Shown: piece after piece, positions 50,671 to 59,311 of the stretch | How positions within the stretch are numbered: position 1 is the first letter of the stretch | How the letters are laid out: every line of letters starts with the position of its first letter | NCBI GenBank assembly: GCA_039636865.1 | Contig: CP144172.1 | Span: 2,232,001 to 2,296,000 of the forward strand | Direction: 5' to 3' | DNA from: Dermatophilaceae bacterium Sec6.4 | Lineage (GTDB): Bacteria; Actinomycetota; Actinomycetes; Actinomycetales; Dermatophilaceae | DNA length: 64,000 bases | The notes under the pieces: model-generated | The model's input: the letters and a program-made list of their open reading frames with translations, nothing else | What the model was told of the DNA's origin: nothing | Database searches by the model: none | Program-made: the position numbers and the translations under genes

Positions 50671-52074
50671 GTGGAGATGGGTCGGCGTCGCCGGATGCTG
50701 GTGCTCGGAATCTGCTGCATGAGCCTTTTCGTCGTCGGTATTGACGTCACCGCGGTCAACCTCGCGTTACCTTCGATCAGTCGTGATCTGCACGCGTCGT
50801 TCGCACAGCTGCAGTGGGTGCTGGACGCGTACACGTTGGTGCTCGCCAGCCTGCTGATGCTGTCGGGGTCGGTCGCTGACCGGATAGGGCGCCGCAAGGT
50901 GTTCCAGGCCGGACTCATCCTCTTCGGGCTCGGCTCCCTGCTCTGTTCGGTATCGGTGAGCGCCCCGATGCTGATCGGCGCGCGAGGGCTGCAGGCGGTC
51001 GGGGGTTCGATGCTGAACCCCGTCGCTATGTCGATCATCGTCAATACATTCACCACACCACGCGAGCGCGCCCAGGCCATCGGTGTATGGGGTGGTGTGG
51101 TCGGGCTGAGCATGGCGCTCGGGCCGGTGGTCGGCGGCGCGCTGGTCGACGCAGTGAGCTGGAAGGCCATCTTCTGGATCAACGTGCCCATCGTGATCCT
51201 CGCGGCGGCGCTGGCGGCGCGGTTCATCCCAGAATCCAAAGCACCCCACCCGCGGGAGCTGGATCCGATCGGGCAGGTGCTGGTCGTCGGTCTGCTCGCC
51301 AGCCTCGTCTACGGGATCATCGAGGGTCGCGGGCTGGGCTGGACCTCGGCGACAGTGATCGGCTGTGGACTGGTCGCGGTGGCCTGCACCGTTGCGATCG
51401 CCGTGGTGGAGCCGAAGCGGGCCCAACCACTGATCGATTTCGGATTTTTCCGCAGTGTCTCCTTCTCCGGTGCCGTCGTATGCGCCATCGTCGGGTTTGC
51501 CGGCCTCGGCGGATTCCTGTTCGTCAACACGCTCTACCTGCAGCAGGTACGAGGGCTGTCCCCGCTGGATGCCGGCCTGATGACATTGCCGATGGCCGGG
51601 ATGATCGCCGTGTGCGCGCCCATCTCGGGCAAGGTGGTGGCGCACATCGGACCGCGCATACCGATGGTGATCGCCGGGGTGGGTTTCTCGGCCAGTGCCC
51701 TGATCCTGATCGCTCTTCGCAGCGACACGTCACTGGTGGTCCTCGCCGTGTCGTATGCGCTGTTCGGCGCCGGATTCGGTTTCCTGAACGCACCGATCAC
51801 CAATTCAGCGGTCTCGGGGATGCCACGTGAGCAGGCAGGGGTTGCCGCGGCCATCGCCTCCACCAGTCGCCAGATCGGATCTGCGCTCGGTGTTGCCGTG
51901 TTCGGTGCGCTGGTCTCTTCCAGGTTGACCGGTCCGGTGAAGATGTCGCTGGCCACAGCAAGTCACGCGGGCTGGTGGGTGATGGCCGGCTGCGGCGTCG
52001 TGCTGCTGGGAATGGCCTTCGTGACTACCGGCCAACGGGCGCGACGCACCGCCTATGAACCCTCGACTGCCTGA
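50671..52074 (+). CDS. MFS transporter, DHA2/EmrB-QacA-like drug exporter
   Basis: 467 residues with about 14 TM segments. TM1 has the DHA2 motif FVVGIDVTAVNLALPSI, followed by QWVLDAYTL, loop 2-3 motif A GSVADRIGRRK, and antiporter motif C MALGPVVGGALVD. Proton-coupled efflux of lipophilic cations, dyes or other drugs is the family role. The GTG at 50671 or the ATG at 50677 could start translation. It is a stand-alone gene between coaE and a convergent CHAP gene. Confidence 0.9.
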   Translation: MEMGRRRRMLVLGICCMSLFVVGIDVTAVNLALPSISRDLHASFAQLQWVLDAYTLVLASLLMLSGSVADRIGRRKVFQAGLILFGLGSLLCSVSVSAPMLIGARGLQAVGGSMLNPVAMSIIVNTFTTPRERAQAIGVWGGVVGLSMALGPVVGGALVDAVSWKAIFWINVPIVILAAALAARFIPESKAPHPRELDPIGQVLVVGLLASLVYGIIEGRGLGWTSATVIGCGLVAVACTVAIAVVEPKRAQPLIDFGFFRSVSFSGAVVCAIVGFAGLGGFLFVNTLYLQQVRGLSPLDAGLMTLPMAGMIAVCAPISGKVVAHIGPRIPMVIAGVGFSASALILIALRSDTSLVVLAVSYALFGAGFGFLNAPITNSAVSGMPREQAGVAAAIASTSRQIGSALGVAVFGALVSSRLTGPVKMSLATASHAGWWVMAGCGVVLLGMAFVTTGQRARRTAYEPSTA

Positions 52075-52087
52075 TCGCCCCGCTGCT

Positions 52088-52128
52088 ACCGACTCGCCGA
52101 TCGAGTGTCGGGAAACTGGGGAGGGGGC
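52088..52128 (-). repeat. Dispersed intergenic element, short form
   Basis: Read on the minus strand, a C-rich run leads to TTTCCCGACACTCG and ends in the hairpin ACTCG-ATCGG-CGAGT. It aligns with the element at 40132-40191 but lacks the 19-base internal segment holding the second CCGACACTCG. Again it lies in a gap between convergent genes. Confidence 0.65.
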
Positions 52129-52719
52129 TCAGGCTGCTCCGTAGCCGATCACACCGGTCGCGTTCAGGTCGGATTCTCTGACTGAAATCGTCTGTATGCC
52201 GATTCCGGCGTTTTGATTACCGCCGACAGTGGTGATCCGGTTTCCTCTGGTGCTGACCACGAGATTCGTGTGCTGCCCCCACGAGCCACCGTCGTAGATC
52301 ACGATGTCAGCCGGTTGCGGGCGGTAGCCGTCACCGACCGGGTGGAAGCGTCCGGTCGTGGTCAGGTAGGACTGCAGTGTCAGGACGCCTGGGATCCGCC
52401 ACGATCCGGAGTTGGGGTTGCTCATCGGGTACCCCGCCTTGCGCACGACCCAACTGACGAAATCGGCGCACCACTCCTCTTCGACGCCCTGCGAGTACCG
52501 GGTCGGCGCACCGGGCGTCTGCCACTCGGTGCGCGCCACGGCGAGGATCGATTTCTGCCGGGCGCTCAGGCCGGCGGACAGACCGGGGAACTCTCCCCGC
52601 CCGGGATTCAGCCGCTGCCAGCCGAGATAGCCGGCAACCCCGAAGATGAGGACGACCACCATGGCGGACGCGCTGAGGGCAAGGCATCGACCGGCGCTGC
52701 GCTGTGCGGGAACGGCCAT
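52129..52719 (-). CDS. CHAP-domain cell-wall hydrolase-like protein, membrane anchored
   Basis: 196 residues from the ATG at 52719. A TM or signal anchor at about residues 14-34 (LALSASAMVVVLIFGVAGYL) is followed by SARQKSILAVARTEW. The catalytic cysteine lies in EEWCADFVSWVVRKAGYP and the histidine in WGQHTNLVVS, with IVIYDGG before it, which is the CHAP Cys/His arrangement. Such enzymes cut peptide or amide bonds in peptidoglycan outside the membrane. An in-frame start at 52854 would add a Ser/Arg-rich extension and is less likely. It converges on the MFS gene. Confidence 0.8.
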   Translation of the reverse strand: MAVPAQRSAGRCLALSASAMVVVLIFGVAGYLGWQRLNPGRGEFPGLSAGLSARQKSILAVARTEWQTPGAPTRYSQGVEEEWCADFVSWVVRKAGYPMSNPNSGSWRIPGVLTLQSYLTTTGRFHPVGDGYRPQPADIVIYDGGSWGQHTNLVVSTRGNRITTVGGNQNAGIGIQTISVRESDLNATGVIGYGAA

Positions 52720-52771
52720 CGGCGCAGCATACGTTCCGGATCTTTGTGGGCCCGGTACAGCTGCTGCCCGA

Positions 52772-53587
52772 TCAGTCGAGGTGAGCCGATCCGGGTGGCG
52801 AGAACGGCGCGAGCGCACCGACGTACTCCTTGGCGATGGGTTGCGCGAGCTCACCGTGCGATGCAGGACGTAGCGTCAGCCGAATCAGCGCTTCAGCCAT
52901 CGCCGTGGCGGCACCGACGCCGTCGATGACAGGAACCCCGAGAGCCGCGGTCAGGCGCGCGGGCAGCCACGCCATTCCCGCGCAACCCAGGACTATCGAA
53001 TCCGAGCCGTCAACGCGCAACGCGTTCTGCGAGCTGCTGAGCACGCGCTGAAACGTCTGCTCGCGGTCCGCGTCGAGCGATAGGACCTCCATCTCGCAGG
53101 CCCACACGCCTGCGCACTGCCGCTCCAGGCCGTAGGTACGGGCCAGCGAGCGGGCCCGGCCGATCGTGCGCGCCAGGGAGGTCACCACGGAGAAGGAGTT
53201 GCCGAGCAGGGTGGCCGTCTTCATGGCGACCTCGGCGATGCCGAGCACCGGGACGGTGGCCAGTTCACGGGCAGCCTCCAGACCGGGGTCGCCGAAACAC
53301 GCAATGACGAACGCATCGGCAGTCGGGTCGGCAGTGATCGCCTGCAGCAGACCCGGCACGCTCAGCGCTTCGTCGTAATGACCTTCGATCGAGGGTGGAC
53401 CCATTGACGAGGTCACCCCGAGCACCTCGGCCCGGGCGACGGCATCGCGGGCGCTGGTCATCATCGCCCGCGTCATTGCCACCGTGGTGTTCGGATTGAT
53501 CAGCACGATGCGGGCACGCCGGGTGTTGTCGCCCGGCCGATCCGACCTGCCGGAGCCGTAGGACGGTAGCCCATCGACAACGCTCAC
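52772..53587 (-). CDS. Aspartate/glutamate racemase superfamily, hydantoin/allantoin racemase-like
   Basis: 271 residues. Two catalytic cysteines are present: VIACFGDPGLEAAREL near residue 97 and IVLGCAGMAWLP near 206, the arrangement of cofactor-free two-base racemases. INPNTTVAMTRAM and TSSMGPPSIEGHYDEA are the hydantoin racemase N-terminal blocks. The first 25 residues are a polar extension. GTG start overlaps the stop of the GntR gene by 4 bases, so the regulator probably controls it. Hydantoin, allantoin or a related cyclic ureide is the likely substrate; no hydantoinase is in the window. Confidence 0.85.
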   Translation of the reverse strand: MSVVDGLPSYGSGRSDRPGDNTRRARIVLINPNTTVAMTRAMMTSARDAVARAEVLGVTSSMGPPSIEGHYDEALSVPGLLQAITADPTADAFVIACFGDPGLEAARELATVPVLGIAEVAMKTATLLGNSFSVVTSLARTIGRARSLARTYGLERQCAGVWACEMEVLSLDADREQTFQRVLSSSQNALRVDGSDSIVLGCAGMAWLPARLTAALGVPVIDGVGAATAMAEALIRLTLRPASHGELAQPIAKEYVGALAPFSPPGSAHLD

Positions 53588-54309
53588 GGTGCGTAGTCTT
53601 CGGCAGGTTCCGGCGCCGTCGGAGGAGCTGTCCAGGTGTCCAGCGCAGTAGTGAGGCGCTTATGATGCTCCTCGCCGGCCGCCCGCAACGCCGACGCATC
53701 GCGGGCGATGAAAGCCGCAAGCATCTGTTCGTGATCCCGCCGCAATTCCTGCTGGGTGTCGGCGTCCACCCGGCTCATCGCCTGTGCCGGTTCCGTGAGG
53801 TTCCACGCAGTCTTCAGCATGCTCAACAACCGCGGCATCCTGCACGGGTGCAACAGCGCGAGGTGGAACTGTCTGCTGGTGCGCTGAAATCCGCGGGAGT
53901 CGTGGGAGTCGACCGCGCTCGTCAATTCCTCATGGATGCGCTGCGCATGAGCGTCATCGTCGGGGGTCGCGTGCCGCACGGCAGCCTCAATGGCAGCCGC
54001 CTCCAATGAGCCGCGTACGACGTAGAGCTCGTGCAGCTCAGCCTCGGACAATCTAGTAACCAGGAAGCCGAAGCGCGGCTGGTGGGTGATCAACCCTTCG
54101 CCGATGAGTGTCTTCAGCGCCTCGCGCACCGGGATGCGGCTCAGACTGAAGAGGGCGGCGACATCGTCGACAGGTACCGGCGTATCCGGTGCGATCCGGC
54201 CCGAGGCGATCACCCGGCGCAACTCACGCAGCACGTCCGGTCCGCTCGGCGGGCCGTCGGGAGGACGCAGGAGACTCAGAAATGCTGCTTTCGAGGGCGG
54301 CATGGCCAT
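53584..54309 (-). CDS. GntR-family transcriptional regulator (FCD subfamily)
   Basis: 241 residues. The N-terminal winged helix (about 22-90) has IPVREALKTLIGEGLITHQP, the GntR recognition region. The C-terminal FCD domain (about 98-225) has ELYVVRGSLEAAAIEAAV and the metal-binding histidines within SRQFHLALLHP and EEHHKRLT. Likely a ligand-responsive regulator of the overlapping racemase gene and itself. AAGGG lies 10 bases before the ATG at 54309. It forms a two-gene operon. Confidence 0.9.
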   Translation of the reverse strand: MAMPPSKAAFLSLLRPPDGPPSGPDVLRELRRVIASGRIAPDTPVPVDDVAALFSLSRIPVREALKTLIGEGLITHQPRFGFLVTRLSEAELHELYVVRGSLEAAAIEAAVRHATPDDDAHAQRIHEELTSAVDSHDSRGFQRTSRQFHLALLHPCRMPRLLSMLKTAWNLTEPAQAMSRVDADTQQELRRDHEQMLAAFIARDASALRAAGEEHHKRLTTALDTWTAPPTAPEPAEDYAP

Positions 54310-54405
54310 TGGTGTGCACCCTTCAGGCCGATGAGGAATCGGATGAACTTGACCAGACCGATGATGCCGTAGACCGCGGTCGTTGTCCCGTGATGTGCCG
54401 GCCTG

Positions 54406-55737
54406 TTACCTGTTGCTTACCCCTGATGCGGCGAGGACGGCGTCCCGACGTCTGTCCATCCTGCCGATGACCGGGCTCGCGGCGATTCCGTGCACGGCCA
54501 CCGACAACACGATGGTGAAGGCGACGATCGACCAGAGGCTCTCGGCTGCGGGGAAATTGTGATGCCCGGTTGCATACGCGAGGTAATAGATGCTGCCTAC
54601 CCCCCGTACCCCGAAGAAGGCCGTCACGAGACGTTCACGTGGTCCGAGCAGCGGTTTCTGGTTGAAATCGCCGCCCCGCCTGCCCCACAGTGCGACCCAC
54701 GCGGTGATCGGTCGCACGACAAAGATCAGCAGAACCGCCAACCCGGCTCCGCGCCAGCTCAGCGAGGCCAACAACCCGTTGGTCAACGCCGCACCGAGCA
54801 GGAGCAACAGCATGAGCGTGAACAACCGCTCCAAGCGCTCGATCACCCCGTGCATCGCCTCGTGATACTGATGGCCCCGGTCGCTGCTGCGCAGGGTGAC
54901 CGCGCAGACGAACACCGACAGGAAGCCCCAGCCCTGCAGGAGCTCACCGACGCCGTACGCGATCAACGGAGCAGCCACGATCAGCAGCGGGTCGCCGAGT
55001 CGCGCCACCTGGAACGATTCGCGAATCCGGAAGGCGACCAACGACAGCATCCGACCGATGACCCAGCCGGCGGCGATCCCGATCAGGGTCTTGCCGATGA
55101 CCTCCCACGCCAGCCACCGTGCCCACCACTGTGCCACCGGACCCACTGTCAGTAGGAAGATCGCTGCGTAGACGAAGGGGAATGCAGCACCGTCGTTGAG
55201 GCCGGCCTCGGACGTCAGCGCGAACCGCACCTCGTCCCGTTCGTCGATGTCCTCCGGTTGGGTGCCGTCATGAGCAAGGGTCGTCGGACCCGCCACCTGG
55301 ACGTCTGCGGCCAGGACCGGGTCGGTCGGCGCGAGGACGGCGGCCAGGAGCAGCGCCGCGGCTGGGACCAGACCGAGCAGGACATGACCCAGGAATGCGC
55401 TGACTGCGATTGCCAGCGGCATCCCGATGAACAGCAGCCGCCAGGTCGAAGCCCAGCGTCGCCAGCTCGAGCGCAGGTGCGTGAGCGGTCGGTCAAGCGC
55501 GAGGCCCACCCCGGTCAGTGCCACCAGAATCGTCACGGCGCTGAACTGTTCGGTCAGACGGGGATGTTCCATGGGGTTCAGGGTCAGGCCCCTCGGAAAC
55601 GGCAGCAGGCCAACAGCTGCGCCGGCGCAGACCAGGATGAGGGGCGCCGAAACGGCTCGCTCGTCGGTGAACGCCGGCAGCAGGACGCCCAGCAGGAGCG
55701 CGACCCCGAAAATCAGGTAGACCACGGGGATGAGCAC
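54406..55737 (-). CDS. CPA1-family cation/proton antiporter
   Basis: 443 residues from the GTG at 55737, chosen because GAGGA lies 6 bases upstream and the longer reading frame would run antisense through uvrB. About 12 TM segments. LLAAVLAPTDPVLAADVQV carries the Na+/H+ exchanger TDP motif and ALTSEAGLNDGAAFPFVYA the acidic N-D site. GVRGVGSIYYLAYATGH is the last conserved block. It exchanges Na+ or K+ for protons across the membrane. Divergent from uvrB with a 63-base gap. Confidence 0.9.
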   Translation of the reverse strand: MLIPVVYLIFGVALLLGVLLPAFTDERAVSAPLILVCAGAAVGLLPFPRGLTLNPMEHPRLTEQFSAVTILVALTGVGLALDRPLTHLRSSWRRWASTWRLLFIGMPLAIAVSAFLGHVLLGLVPAAALLLAAVLAPTDPVLAADVQVAGPTTLAHDGTQPEDIDERDEVRFALTSEAGLNDGAAFPFVYAAIFLLTVGPVAQWWARWLAWEVIGKTLIGIAAGWVIGRMLSLVAFRIRESFQVARLGDPLLIVAAPLIAYGVGELLQGWGFLSVFVCAVTLRSSDRGHQYHEAMHGVIERLERLFTLMLLLLLGAALTNGLLASLSWRGAGLAVLLIFVVRPITAWVALWGRRGGDFNQKPLLGPRERLVTAFFGVRGVGSIYYLAYATGHHNFPAAESLWSIVAFTIVLSVAVHGIAASPVIGRMDRRRDAVLAASGVSNR

Positions 55738-55788
55738 GGCCCATCCTCGCAGGCGAGCCGTGTCGCAGGCGTTGTCGGTACCCCGACG

Positions 55789-55794
55789 TACGGT
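55789..55794 (+). promoter_or_regulatory. Candidate -10 hexamer of a leaderless uvrB transcript
   Basis: TACGGT ends 6 bases before the uvrB ATG and no ribosome site is evident. No clear SOS box of the GAAC-N4-GTTC type was seen in the 63-base gap. Confidence 0.35.
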
Positions 55795-55800
55795 TGAGCC

Positions 55801-57912
55801 ATGCGCCCCATCACTGACCTGAAGCGTCGCGTAGCGCCGTTCGAGGTCATCTCCGAGTTCACACCGAGTGGCGACCAGCCGACCGCAATCGCCGACCTGA
55901 CCAGACGGGTCAAAGCGGGGGAGCAGGACGTGGTGCTGCTGGGCGCGACCGGCACCGGTAAGTCCGCGACAACGGCCTGGATGATCGAGCAGGTGCAGCG
56001 GCCGACCCTGGTCATGGCCCCCAACAAGACGCTCGCTGCCCAACTTGCCAACGAATTTCGTGAGCTGTTGCCCAACAACGCGGTCGAGTACTTCGTCTCC
56101 TATTACGACTACTACCAGCCTGAGGCGTACATAGCGCAGACCGACACCTACATCGAGAAGGACTCCTCGGTCAACGAAGAGGTCGAGCGGTTGCGGCACA
56201 GCGCGACCAACTCGCTGCTCACCCGCCGCGACGCGATCGTGGTCGCCTCGGTGTCGTGTATCTACGGTCTGGGCACGCCCCAGGAGTACGTCGACCGGAT
56301 GGCTCGGCTACGCGTCGGGCAGGCGCAGGACCGCGACGACCTACTGCGCCGTTTCGTGCAGATGCAGTACACCCGCAACGACCTGGCCTTCACCCGTGGC
56401 ACATTCCGGGTGCGCGGTGACACCGTGGAGATCATCCCGGTGTACGAGGAGCTGGCAATCCGTATCGAGTTCTTCGGCGACGAGATCGAGCGGATCTACA
56501 CGCTGCACCCGCTGACCGGGGAGGTGGTGCGCGAGGAGGAGGAGATGTACGTCTTCCCGGCATCGCACTATGTGGCCGGTCCGGAGCGGATGGAGCGGGC
56601 CATCAACAGCATCGAGGCAGAACTGGAGGCGCAGCTGGCTTCGTTCGAGAAGCAGGGCAAGCTGTTGGAGGCCCAACGGTTACGGATGCGCACCACCTAC
56701 GACATCGAGATGATGCGCCAGATCGGGTCGTGCTCCGGCATCGAGAACTACTCCCGCCATATCGACGGCCGAGGTCCGGGCACGGCACCGAACTGTCTGC
56801 TCGATTACTTCCCCGAGGATTTCCTGCTGGTCATCGACGAGTCGCACCAGACGGTGCCGCAGATCGGCGCGATGTACGAGGGCGACATGTCGCGCAAACG
56901 TCAGCTGGTCGATCACGGCTTCCGGCTGCCCAGCGCCATGGACAACCGGCCACTGAAATGGGAGGAGTTCCTGGAACGAACCGGCCAGACCGTTTATCTG
57001 TCCGCGACTCCCGGCAACTACGAGGTAGCCAAAGCCGACGGCGTGGTGGAGCAGGTCATCCGGCCGACAGGTCTGATCGACCCGGAGATCGTCCTGAAGC
57101 CCACGAAGGGGCAGATCGACGATCTCGTGCACGAGATCCGCGGACGAACCGCCAAGAACGAGCGGGTCCTGGTCACGACCCTGACCAAGAAGATGGCCGA
57201 GGATCTGACGGACTACCTGCTCGAGAAGGACATCCGGGTGCGCTATCTGCACTCCGAGGTCGACACGTTGCGTCGGGTGGAGTTGCTGCGCGAATTGCGG
57301 CTTGGCGAGTACGACGTACTGGTCGGCATCAACCTGCTGCGCGAGGGCCTGGACCTGCCCGAGGTGTCACTTGTCAGCATTCTGGACGCCGACAAGGAAG
57401 GCTTCCTGCGGTCCGCGCGCTCGCTGATCCAGACGATCGGGCGTGCCGCTCGCAACGTCTCCGGCGAGGTCCACATGTACGCCGACAAGGTCACTCCGTC
57501 GATGCGCGAGGCGATCGATGAGACGGGCCGACGACGGGAGAAGCAAGTTGCCTACAACAAGGCGGCAGGTGTCGATCCCCAACCGTTGCGCAAGAAGATC
57601 GCCGACATCACCGATCTGCTGCAACGCGAGGATGCGGACACCGACGCATTGATGGGCAGTGGACGCGTGCAGTCACGTGGAAAGACCGCGAAGGGCGGTA
57701 AGCGCGGCGCAGCGGGCCGCGCCGATACCGGTACGAGCGGTCCCAAGATCACCGGGGTTCCGGCCGGTGAACTGGCGATGTTGATCCAGGACCTCACTGA
57801 TCAGATGCACCTGGCCGCGACCGACCTGCATTTCGAATTGGCTGCCAGGCTGCGAGACGAACTAGGTGATCTCAAGAAGGAGTTGCGGCAGATGACGGCC
57901 GCTACCAGCTGA
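55801..57912 (+). CDS. uvrB: Excinuclease ABC subunit B
   Basis: 703 residues. DEAD-like helicase with Walker [14 protein letters not shown] (about 46-58), the beta-hairpin [15 protein letters not shown] that inserts between DNA strands (about 100-114), ESHQTVPQI as motif II region, and [12 protein letters not shown] and QTIGRAARN as later motifs. A C-terminal UVR domain (about 655-695, [19 protein letters not shown]) binds UvrC. It verifies lesions during nucleotide excision repair with UvrA. A basic Gly/Lys-rich linker (about 620-645) separates the core from the UVR domain. Confidence 0.98.
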   Translation: MRPITDLKRRVAPFEVISEFTPSGDQPTAIADLTRRVKAGEQDVVLLGATGTGKSATTAWMIEQVQRPTLVMAPNKTLAAQLANEFRELLPNNAVEYFVSYYDYYQPEAYIAQTDTYIEKDSSVNEEVERLRHSATNSLLTRRDAIVVASVSCIYGLGTPQEYVDRMARLRVGQAQDRDDLLRRFVQMQYTRNDLAFTRGTFRVRGDTVEIIPVYEELAIRIEFFGDEIERIYTLHPLTGEVVREEEEMYVFPASHYVAGPERMERAINSIEAELEAQLASFEKQGKLLEAQRLRMRTTYDIEMMRQIGSCSGIENYSRHIDGRGPGTAPNCLLDYFPEDFLLVIDESHQTVPQIGAMYEGDMSRKRQLVDHGFRLPSAMDNRPLKWEEFLERTGQTVYLSATPGNYEVAKADGVVEQVIRPTGLIDPEIVLKPTKGQIDDLVHEIRGRTAKNERVLVTTLTKKMAEDLTDYLLEKDIRVRYLHSEVDTLRRVELLRELRLGEYDVLVGINLLREGLDLPEVSLVSILDADKEGFLRSARSLIQTIGRAARNVSGEVHMYADKVTPSMREAIDETGRRREKQVAYNKAAGVDPQPLRKKIADITDLLQREDADTDALMGSGRVQSRGKTAKGGKRGAAGRADTGTSGPKITGVPAGELAMLIQDLTDQMHLAATDLHFELAARLRDELGDLKKELRQMTAATS

Positions 57913-57928
57913 CCCACCCATCCAGAGG

Positions 57929-59308
57929 TCAGGAATCGAAGCCGAGCCCGGCTCTGTCCAGGGCCCGCAGCCAGAGGTTTCGTCTGCCGTCATTGCGGTC
58001 CGCTGCGGCCAGCGCCATCCGGGTGGCCTGGATGCCGACGAATGCTGCCGGCTCGGGCGGAAAGGGCAGCGGCTTCCTACGTACCATCTCCAGTTCGGTG
58101 AGCTCGGTCTTGGTACCGCTCAACAGGTCGAGCATGACCTCTGCGCCGAATCGGGTCGCTCCGACCCCTAGGCCGGTGTAACCGACGGCGTAGGAGACCC
58201 GCCCGTCGTACGCCGTACCGAAGAAGGCAAAGAAGCGGGTGCACGTGTCGATTGCGCCGCCCCAGCGGTGGCTGAATTCCAATCCCTGCAGTTGTGGGAA
58301 CGTGTCGAAGAACTGCTGCGCCAGCAGTTCATACGTCTCGAACCGGTGGTCGTACTCCGGGCGCACCTGGCGGCCGAAGTGGTAGACCGCGTCATAGCCG
58401 CCCCACAGGATGCGATGATCCGCGGTCATCCGGTAGTAGTGGAACTGGTTGGCGGCATCGTCGAGGCCCTCCTGGCCGCTCCATCCGACAGCCTCCAGTT
58501 GCGCGTCGGTCAGCGGCTCCGTCATCAGCACATAGTCGTAGACAGGCACCGTATGCAGTCGGACCCGTTTGACCAGGGCGGGGAACGCATTGGTGCCGAG
58601 CGCGACGTGGGCAGCGCTGACGGTAGGGCCACGTTCGGACTGCAGCACGATCCGGTCGCCGTCCTTGGACAGACCGTTGATCTTGGTGTGCTCCACGATG
58701 CGCACCCCGAGGTCCTCGGCAGCCCGCGCGAGTCCCCAGGCCAGTTTGGCCGGATCGAGCAGGGCGACGTCGCCGTGCTCGAGGTACCCGGCCAGGTAGG
58801 TGGGGGAATGCACGCGTGATCGCACGGCTTCCTGATCCAGGAATCCCGGCCCGGCGTTGCGTAGCTCTTCGACCTGGTAGTTCTCGGTCGCGACGGTGAG
58901 GGAATCGCTCATCCGGAAGTCACAATCGATTCCATAACGTTCGACGGCAGCTGCGATCTGCTCGAGATTTGCTGCGCCGAGTCGGTCGAGGGTGTCGATC
59001 TCATCGGGGAAACGTTGCTCGCCATTATCGCGTCCGTGGGTCAGGCTCGCGGAGCAGAACCCACCGTTGCGACCGGTCGCGGCCCAGCCGATGCGGTCGC
59101 CCTCGATGAGTACGACATCGCGTTCGGGGTCGCGTTCCTTGGCGATCAGGGCCGTCCACAGACCGGAGAAACCGCCGCCGACAATGGCCAGGTCGCACTG
59201 GGTATCTACCGACAAGGAGGACCGCGCGTCAGGTCGGTCGGGGGTATCCAGCCAATACGAGATCGTGCGTGCCTCGCGCCAGTTGCCGAGATTCGTCGCG
59301 TCGGTCAT
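57929..59308 (-). CDS. FAD-dependent amine oxidase, PuuB-like (DAO family)
   Basis: 459 residues. Dinucleotide-binding motif AIVGGGFSGLWTALIA (about 40-55), WAATGRNGGFCSASLTHG, the PuuB-type R-N-G-G-F block, and C-terminal GYTGLGVGATRFGAEV. The N-terminal SYWLDTP is typical of gamma-glutamylputrescine oxidase relatives. It would oxidise an amine to an aldehyde with hydrogen peroxide and ammonia. It is the last gene of an operon with an aminotransferase (3-base gap) and a CoA-acylating aldehyde dehydrogenase, suggesting diamine or omega-amino acid breakdown. Confidence 0.87.
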   Translation of the reverse strand: MTDATNLGNWREARTISYWLDTPDRPDARSSLSVDTQCDLAIVGGGFSGLWTALIAKERDPERDVVLIEGDRIGWAATGRNGGFCSASLTHGRDNGEQRFPDEIDTLDRLGAANLEQIAAAVERYGIDCDFRMSDSLTVATENYQVEELRNAGPGFLDQEAVRSRVHSPTYLAGYLEHGDVALLDPAKLAWGLARAAEDLGVRIVEHTKINGLSKDGDRIVLQSERGPTVSAAHVALGTNAFPALVKRVRLHTVPVYDYVLMTEPLTDAQLEAVGWSGQEGLDDAANQFHYYRMTADHRILWGGYDAVYHFGRQVRPEYDHRFETYELLAQQFFDTFPQLQGLEFSHRWGGAIDTCTRFFAFFGTAYDGRVSYAVGYTGLGVGATRFGAEVMLDLLSGTKTELTELEMVRRKPLPFPPEPAAFVGIQATRMALAAADRNDGRRNLWLRALDRAGLGFDS

Positions 59309-59311
59309 CGA

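Noticed and set aside
54280..54405. Minus-strand coding-like stretch without a start (TAVYGIIGLVKFIRFLIGL) between the antiporter and GntR genes
   Set aside because: It could be a decayed permease end, but it is only about 35 codons, has no start codon and runs into the GntR gene in another frame. Too little to call a pseudogene.
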